NCBI GenBank assembly: GCA_964607865.1
Contig: CAZSLZ010000007.1
Span: 1 to 47,015 of the forward strand
Origin: CAZSLZ01 sp964607865
GTDB lineage: Bacteria; Vulcanimicrobiota; JAJTBE01; CAZSLZ01
Reading direction: 5' to 3'
DNA length: 47,015 nucleotides
A program made the position numbers and the translations under genes. Below are positions 41,708 through 47,015 of this stretch, in pieces; position 1 is the first letter of the stretch; each line of letters starts with the position of its first letter. A model generated the notes under the pieces. That model searched no databases. It was not told the DNA's origin and worked only from the letters and a program-made list of their open reading frames with translations.

Positions 41708-43795
41708 CTATTCAGGTTCTTTCCCCGTTTTTTCTTCGCTGAGGGAAGGTGTAATTTCATCTTTCGTTCTGGTTTCATCGTGAGTTAAAAGGTTTTGTAT
41801 ATGTTTTCCAAATTTGTTTTTTAAATAGACGAAAACCGATAAGAAAATAACGCCTATGAAAGTACCCAGTACTGCGCCACTAATTACCCTTACCAGCGAA
41901 ATAAAAACAGGGGTATGCACATGGGCAAAGGTATCGATAATATCAGCCTGGCCGATACCCCCCGCCAAAATAAACAGGCCCAGGCCCAGTGACTGCCTGA
42001 TATAATAAAACCCCCAGGTCAGTATCATTGCCGGGTGGCCTATCATGAAATCCTTGAACCGGGGCCTTACCCAGAAGATATTTTCCAGCATTACCCTGAA
42101 TTGCCTTTCAGAGGTGGAAGTCAACATATCTGCGGCATTACCCGACCGCATTATCAATACCAGGCCCGCAGCGCCCAATATTACCAATACAGTTATTTGC
42201 CAATATCGAAGAGTCTGCTGCATAAGGTTCTTGAATTTACTGTAAGGATCAACACCATATATATAGTATAAAAACAATATAATCAGAGATGGCGCCACCA
42301 TAACCAATTTGACCCCTCTGAACCCGTCAATGGCAAGCATATAGGTAGTGGAAGCAAAAAGGGCAGCAATCATTAATCCGCCGATGATAGTTACAAGAGT
42401 AATTTTTACAAATTTTGAAAGGGCAAATCCCATAATTTTTAATAATTTTTTTTCACTTTTTATTGAATTCATATCTTCCAGGTTGGAAGTAAAGGCGAGA
42501 ACCGGGAATAATATACCGATAGCCAACCCTGCTATCTTTTGAACCAGATGGGTTTTTCCCAGAATGATTAAACCCAATACAAAAACCAGGGTCAAAATAC
42601 CCAATACGACAGCCATTGCCTGGCTTTCAATTTTGAAACAGCCCAGAATAAGCATAAAAGCTGAAACTGTGGCAAATGAAATTAAAACTATCCACACCGG
42701 GTGTGGGTTCATTAAAGGAAAACGGCTGGCTGGCCCAGTTTGAAAACCGAATTTTTCAAGTTCAGCCTTCAAATTTTTTACATAACTTACATTGGTTGCC
42801 AGGACGCTGTCCTGCTCCAGTGCCCGGGGATAGGGCCGTAAATACAGGACTCTGATATTTCTTTCCCTGACTCCCAGCCTGAAAATATCAATGGCATTTT
42901 CAGGGCGGAGTTTTTCCAGGTATTGAGGGTTAATAGATTGAACACGGACGGTTCTGGCGGGAATTTTCAACCCTACATATTGTGACCCCTTCTGTTGAGC
43001 TTTCACGTTGGGTACTTCGATAGCCCCAAATGAAATATTGGTATTAACGAAGCCTTCCACTGTGGCATCCAGATCCAGGGGATACCCCATAACTTCATTC
43101 CCGCCGCCGAAAATAATATCGGTAACTTTGGGCAGAGTAGCCATTCTATTGAAGTATTCCTTAATCTTATACGAAGAAATATCCACGCGGTTTTCAGGCC
43201 TCAATACAGTATAAAACCCAAGCGAAGCGGTTTTTTCAATTAATTCATAGTTAAACCCGATACCCCGGGTATGGAAGTCCACTGAAGCTGAGGGTATCTC
43301 GATAGCCTCAATTTCAGTTCCATCACCAGTTGATATTTTCGTGTTTCTATAAAAATCTTCACCGTATAAAAGCTTGAGGTTACTTTCAATCGCTGCCTTT
43401 AAGCCCGGGGTAAAACCGAAAATGTATAATGAACCGGGATTAATGCTTATCAAGGGGGCATCTTCGGAACTGGACAGCTTCAGAATTCCTTTTAACTGCG
43501 CCCCCCGGAAAAACTGGGCTTTGCCCTCCTCTTCCAGGGATTTCAAAGACATTTCATTAAATGAAAGAGAAGTTATGCCTGATTCGCCGAATTTTTGCAA
43601 AACCTGGTTCAGGGGAATATTCTCCCGAGCCGACAGCTCCTGTAATTCCTGATAATCCAGCACCAGTTCCACCCGGTTATTCTTTTTTTCGGCTATTATT
43701 CTTCCGGTCAGTACCACCAGGGCAGAGATAAACCCCAGAATGATTAGTATAAGGTAAACCTTTTCAAGATGGCTCTTTTTTAATTTCAAGTCCAA
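41708..43795 (-). CDS. DUF5693-like polytopic membrane protein
   Basis: The 695-residue protein has one N-terminal helix (about 14-33, VYLILIILGFISALVVLTG), a large soluble extracytoplasmic region (about 35-365) and roughly nine further helices. The N-terminal text (VELVLDYQELQELSARENIPLNQVLQKFGESGITSLSFNEMSL) matches what I recall of DUF5693, known mainly from Firmicutes, where such genes may lie near cell-envelope polysaccharide genes. Function is unknown. The start is TTG at 43795 with GGAGG six bases upstream, overlapping the TPR gene by 32 bases. No glycan enzyme is encoded in this window. Its N-terminal soluble part contains Ser/Thr-rich loops and no catalytic motif that I recognise. 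Confidence 0.82.
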   Translation of the reverse strand: MDLKLKKSHLEKVYLILIILGFISALVVLTGRIIAEKKNNRVELVLDYQELQELSARENIPLNQVLQKFGESGITSLSFNEMSLKSLEEEGKAQFFRGAQLKGILKLSSSEDAPLISINPGSLYIFGFTPGLKAAIESNLKLLYGEDFYRNTKISTGDGTEIEAIEIPSASVDFHTRGIGFNYELIEKTASLGFYTVLRPENRVDISSYKIKEYFNRMATLPKVTDIIFGGGNEVMGYPLDLDATVEGFVNTNISFGAIEVPNVKAQQKGSQYVGLKIPARTVRVQSINPQYLEKLRPENAIDIFRLGVRERNIRVLYLRPYPRALEQDSVLATNVSYVKNLKAELEKFGFQTGPASRFPLMNPHPVWIVLISFATVSAFMLILGCFKIESQAMAVVLGILTLVFVLGLIILGKTHLVQKIAGLAIGILFPVLAFTSNLEDMNSIKSEKKLLKIMGFALSKFVKITLVTIIGGLMIAALFASTTYMLAIDGFRGVKLVMVAPSLIILFLYYIYGVDPYSKFKNLMQQTLRYWQITVLVILGAAGLVLIMRSGNAADMLTSTSERQFRVMLENIFWVRPRFKDFMIGHPAMILTWGFYYIRQSLGLGLFILAGGIGQADIIDTFAHVHTPVFISLVRVISGAVLGTFIGVIFLSVFVYLKNKFGKHIQNLLTHDETRTKDEITPSLSEEKTGKEPE

Positions 43796-45869
43796 CGTGC
43801 CCCTCCGATTCCAGCATTTGTAACTTTTGATTACATTCCATAATAAATTCTTCAGGAGAGCATAACTTCATTCTTTCTTCACAGAAAATTCTCAAAGTTT
43901 CCGGGGTTTTTCCGGCAAAATTCACGGCAAGGTCCAGAGATTCCCTGGCAAGTTTCTTATCACCGGTAAGTTCATGGGCAATTGCCATACGTTCATAATT
44001 GCTGGCTTTTTCCCAAGGTTTTTTTGTTTCTTCCAAATCGTTTTTCAAAAAATCAATTGATTTTTTCAGATAGTTGGTTGCCTGATTCGAATTATTCTTT
44101 CTGAGGATCCTTCCCAGCAGAAAATGTCCATATGCAGAAAAGGGGTCAATATCCAGGGCCTGCCTCAATAACTCCTCCGACTGCTTCAAGTCGTTTTTTA
44201 TAAACCTGATTAAACCAGTAGATATCAGCACCCAGGGCAACCCCTGCGATAGGTCCGCCGCCCTGTCCAGAGAGTTGGCTGCCTTCTCCAGCATTCCCAG
44301 CTCCCTCTGGGCTATTCCATATTCATACCAAACCTCATAAGAATCAGGCTCCAGAACTATAGCTTCCTGAAAATAATGAAGGGCATCATTCGCCTGGCCG
44401 ATTTCCACCAGGAAACGCCCCATCTTCATTAATGCAGGCAGGTCATCGGATATCTTATTAACCACTTTCTCCAGATATTCCCTGCACTCCAGAGTTTCGC
44501 CGGCAAATTCTGAAGCATCAATATAAAGACTGAAGGCAGAAATCGATTCCGGCGATTTTTCCAGAGAATTTTTCGCCGCGTTGGCAGCATCGGAATAAAA
44601 ACCTTCCTCATAAAGAGCCGCTCCCAGGTTATACCAGTAGGTACCGTTTTCGCTGTCCAGGGTCAGGGCTTTTTTGAACGATAATTTTGCCTGCTCAAAT
44701 TTTTCCTGCACCATATAGACCTTTCCCAGGGAAAATACAGTTTCTACCATGTCAGGGTCAGATTGCAGGGCCTTCAGATAACAATTCTCAGCTTTCTGGA
44801 ATTTCTTTCGGTGTTCGTAATATTTACCTATATTACTCCATGCCACCGCGTTTTTTTCATCTAATTTGACTATTTCCTTATTGGTAATGTAAATCAGATA
44901 ATCAAGAGAAAACAAAGCTGCTATGTTGGACAACCTCTCCAGGCCCGGCAGGTTGCCTGTAACCCCGGCCAGGTAAACAAAGGGAATCAGCAGTATTGTG
45001 ATAACAAGATTTGCCACGGGAGGATAAACCATAATAAGAAAGGCAATGGTCATGCCAGCCAGGAAGTTAACAATCTCCTCCGGGGGCAACCCGTCAAAGA
45101 CGTAAGAAAGCCAGGCTTTGACTGATTCCACGTGATCGCCCTTCAAACGGTACAATCGAGCCAGCTCCCTGTAAGGTTCGGCCTCTCCGGGGTTTTCTTC
45201 CGCAATTCTCTTATAGGTTTCTATAGCCCTCTCATTCTCATTGTTTTCTTCATACTGGGCAGCCAGGGCATATAAAACCTTCTTGTCTTTTTCGCCTTTT
45301 TCCAGGGCGGTTTCATAATTTTTTACAGCTTCTTCAGTATTATAAAGCTCGGTGTTGATTTCTCCCAATAAAACATAGCCCTGAGCATATCCGGGATCCT
45401 TTTCGACCCCCATTTTCATATATTTTCTGGCCTCTTCATATTCGCCCTGGCGCATATAAATATGAGCCATATTTTCATATACCTTCGGTAATTTTTCATC
45501 AAGTTTCAACAGTTTTTTGTACCATTGAAGAGCTTTCTCGTTCTGGCCCGCGTCCATATAGAGCTTTGAAATAGCCATTAAAAATTCTATATTATGGGGA
45601 TCAAGTTGAAGCGCCTTTTCAATGGATTTCCTTGCCTTTTCAAATTCATCCTGGGACTTGTAAATCTGGAACTTCAAATAATAACCCCGGGGATCCCCGG
45701 AGTTATTTTTCAAGTAAGCATCCAACTTATTTTGAGCTTCTTTAATATTACCAACCAGGAATTCTCTCTGAGCATCTTCCAGAAGGCCCTGGCTGGCATT
45801 AACTATTGCTATGTTAAGGGTTACAATGGTAACCAGAATAACTGACAGGAGCAAAATCTTCCTGTTCAA
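43764..45869 (-). CDS. TPR protein with an internal membrane hairpin
   Basis: The 701-residue protein begins with a hydrophobic signal or anchor (1-26). About seven TPRs follow (to about residue 255), then a hydrophobic stretch (about 268-330; MTIAFLIMVYPPVANLVITILLIPFVYLAGV) that could form two transmembrane helices, then about eight more TPRs. This splits two TPR arrays on one side of the membrane, an arrangement I do not know from a named family. It starts with TTG at 45869, with AGGAG nine bases upstream and overlapping the end of the preceding gene. It overlaps the DUF5693 gene downstream, so the two are likely coexpressed. Confidence 0.83.
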   Translation of the reverse strand: MNRKILLLSVILVTIVTLNIAIVNASQGLLEDAQREFLVGNIKEAQNKLDAYLKNNSGDPRGYYLKFQIYKSQDEFEKARKSIEKALQLDPHNIEFLMAISKLYMDAGQNEKALQWYKKLLKLDEKLPKVYENMAHIYMRQGEYEEARKYMKMGVEKDPGYAQGYVLLGEINTELYNTEEAVKNYETALEKGEKDKKVLYALAAQYEENNENERAIETYKRIAEENPGEAEPYRELARLYRLKGDHVESVKAWLSYVFDGLPPEEIVNFLAGMTIAFLIMVYPPVANLVITILLIPFVYLAGVTGNLPGLERLSNIAALFSLDYLIYITNKEIVKLDEKNAVAWSNIGKYYEHRKKFQKAENCYLKALQSDPDMVETVFSLGKVYMVQEKFEQAKLSFKKALTLDSENGTYWYNLGAALYEEGFYSDAANAAKNSLEKSPESISAFSLYIDASEFAGETLECREYLEKVVNKISDDLPALMKMGRFLVEIGQANDALHYFQEAIVLEPDSYEVWYEYGIAQRELGMLEKAANSLDRAADLSQGLPWVLISTGLIRFIKNDLKQSEELLRQALDIDPFSAYGHFLLGRILRKNNSNQATNYLKKSIDFLKNDLEETKKPWEKASNYERMAIAHELTGDKKLARESLDLAVNFAGKTPETLRIFCEERMKLCSPEEFIMECNQKLQMLESEGHVGLEIKKEPS

Positions 45870-45881
45870 ACCTGTTTCTCC

Positions 45882-47015
45882 TTATTTTTTCTTTTTACCG
45901 GAGCCCTTTTTCTTTCTGGAGTCAACTTCTTCCTCTTCAATATTCTCCGGTTCCGGCTCTTCAGAACCGACCTCGTTTCTGTCCTGAGATTTTTCCACTA
46001 TTTCATCAATATCCACGTCGGTTTCAGCGGGAGTATCTTCCATGGCCTTCATCTCAGCTTCCAATTTATTAAAATTTCTGCCCAGTTCCTTTATGTCAAC
46101 TTTTTCTCCAGGCTCACTCACATCTATGCCTTCCTGTTCGATTTTATCGAGCTGGGTAGTTATTTTTGCAAGTTCTGTATCTTCCAGGCTGGTGCCTTTT
46201 GTGGTTTTTAATTTTGCCAGGTATTCTCTCACCGAATTAATCGCTTTTTTCTTGGCATTCATATAAAGTTCTTGTTTTTCTTCTTCGGTAAGATTTCTGC
46301 CGTGCTCATAATACCATCTTATGGTTTCACCCACAATGTAAGTTCCCCCATAGGCGATGGTCCCCTTTATTGCAGGCCCTGCCAGGGGTATGAATCCCAC
46401 CAGGCTTCTGGCAATGGCCCTCAAGCCGATGGCGCCGCCCACCAGAGGCCATAATTCCTTTATTCTTTCCTGAAGATTCAAATCAAGGCCGTAAATTCCA
46501 GCAATTTGAATACATAATTTCAACTGGTTGATGGTAAGTACCGTAGTTTCACCGGCTACTGCCAGCAACCCGATTATAATTCCAATTATGGGCAGGTTGG
46601 AAGGCAGGGATGATGCCAGGGCGACCATCATATTCTGAACACCGGTGTCGTGGGTTAAGCGCCTGGTAAGCGCCGGCCTTAAAATGGGAAAACGGTATCC
46701 CATGGCCATATCTATTTCAGGATCCATGGATAAGAGTACCGGCGCCTTGGTGCAAACAGTTTCCTTATCTGGCACCCTGATCCATTCAAAATCAGAAACA
46801 TATAATTCATCTAGTATATTATAAATCCGTTCCTTTTCCTCATAGGTTTTGGGTTCTTCCACAAACAGGCGGGCGGGAGGCCGCAGTTTATAAATTTCCT
46901 TGTAGTTTAAGAAGTTTTCTCTGGTGGCATCCTCAAGGCGAAGCAGATAAAGAATCATGTTTGTATCCAGGGTGGTTCTCACCTCGTCGGTTATGGGTAT
47001 AGGCAGGGTAGTGAC
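45882..47015 (-). CDS. DUF697-like membrane-associated protein (5' partial)
   Basis: The frame stays open through the window end, so the N-terminus is missing; 377 residues are visible. The GTG at 46982 is a possible start but has no good SD. The central part (about 130-240) resembles DUF697: VLTINQLKLCIQIAGIYG, IGLRAIARSLVGFIPLAGPAIKGTIAYGGTYIVGETIRWYYE. In other bacteria DUF697 follows a GTPase domain; no G-motif is visible here. The last 130 residues are helical, then Glu/Lys-rich, ending KKKGSGKKKK. It heads the minus-strand run and its end overlaps the SD of the TPR gene. Role unknown. Confidence 0.75.
   Translation of the reverse strand, partial: VTTLPIPITDEVRTTLDTNMILYLLRLEDATRENFLNYKEIYKLRPPARLFVEEPKTYEEKERIYNILDELYVSDFEWIRVPDKETVCTKAPVLLSMDPEIDMAMGYRFPILRPALTRRLTHDTGVQNMMVALASSLPSNLPIIGIIIGLLAVAGETTVLTINQLKLCIQIAGIYGLDLNLQERIKELWPLVGGAIGLRAIARSLVGFIPLAGPAIKGTIAYGGTYIVGETIRWYYEHGRNLTEEEKQELYMNAKKKAINSVREYLAKLKTTKGTSLEDTELAKITTQLDKIEQEGIDVSEPGEKVDIKELGRNFNKLEAEMKAMEDTPAETDVDIDEIVEKSQDRNEVGSEEPEPENIEEEEVDSRKKKGSGKKKK

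Overview
The window looks like chromosomal DNA of a motile, diderm bacterium with moderate GC content. The flagellar set includes FlgH (L ring) and FlgI (P ring), which implies an outer membrane. A predicted beta-barrel protein with a C-terminal Phe and a lipoprotein point the same way. Some gene order resembles Firmicutes (recG-rsmD-coaD; flgM-flgN-flgK-flgL-fliW; a DUF5693 protein). Mixed signals of this kind suggest a less-studied diderm phylum, perhaps Riflebacteria- or Wallbacteria-like, but that is a guess. A membrane ferredoxin, a pyrophosphatase predicted to be K+-dependent and many TPR proteins would suit an anaerobe. TTG and GTG starts with good Shine-Dalgarno (SD) sites are common.

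Layout. 1-4.2 kb (+): the end of a membrane iron-sulfur protein, a secreted TPR protein, ruvA and ruvB. 4.2-4.7 kb: a repeat-rich convergent gap. 4.7-11 kb: an acidic unknown (-), era (+), then a minus-strand run of a 3-methyladenine glycosylase, an FtsX/MacB-type permease and three ABC ATPases of different families. 11.1-12.1 kb (+): a CBM48-esterase. 12.2-16.3 kb (-): flgF-flgG-flgA-flgH-flgI. 16.4-21.7 kb (+): an HDOD protein, flgM, flgN, flgK, flgL, fliW and fliJ, preceded by a sigma-28-like promoter. 21.7-29.8 kb (-): recG, rsmD, coaD, a coiled-coil protein, a hybrid histidine kinase and a response regulator with a degenerate GGDEF domain. 30-34.1 kb (+): an 88-residue unknown, gatA and hppA.

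34.1-37.5 kb looks accessory. Two oppositely oriented copies of an intergenic repeat flank an overlapping gene pair (a ParB-like protein, and a protein combining MtrA-like, archaeal-type thymidylate-synthase-like and DUF4346-like parts) and a tail-anchored unknown. 37.6-39 kb (+) holds two exported proteins. 38.9-47 kb (-) is a tightly spaced envelope-type run: a DUF697-like protein (cut by the window end), a TPR protein with an internal membrane hairpin, a DUF5693 protein, a TPR lipoprotein, an orphan PTS EIIC and a small unknown.

The two flagellar blocks diverge from about 16.3-16.45 kb and together supply distal rod, outer rings, hook-filament junction, secretion chaperones and late-gene control (FlgM, FliW). 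No flagellin, motor, rRNA, tRNA, CRISPR array or transposase gene was seen. The strongest novelty candidates are the ParB-like/thymidylate-synthase-like pair and the dispersed repeat family. All functional calls rest on motif reading without database searches.
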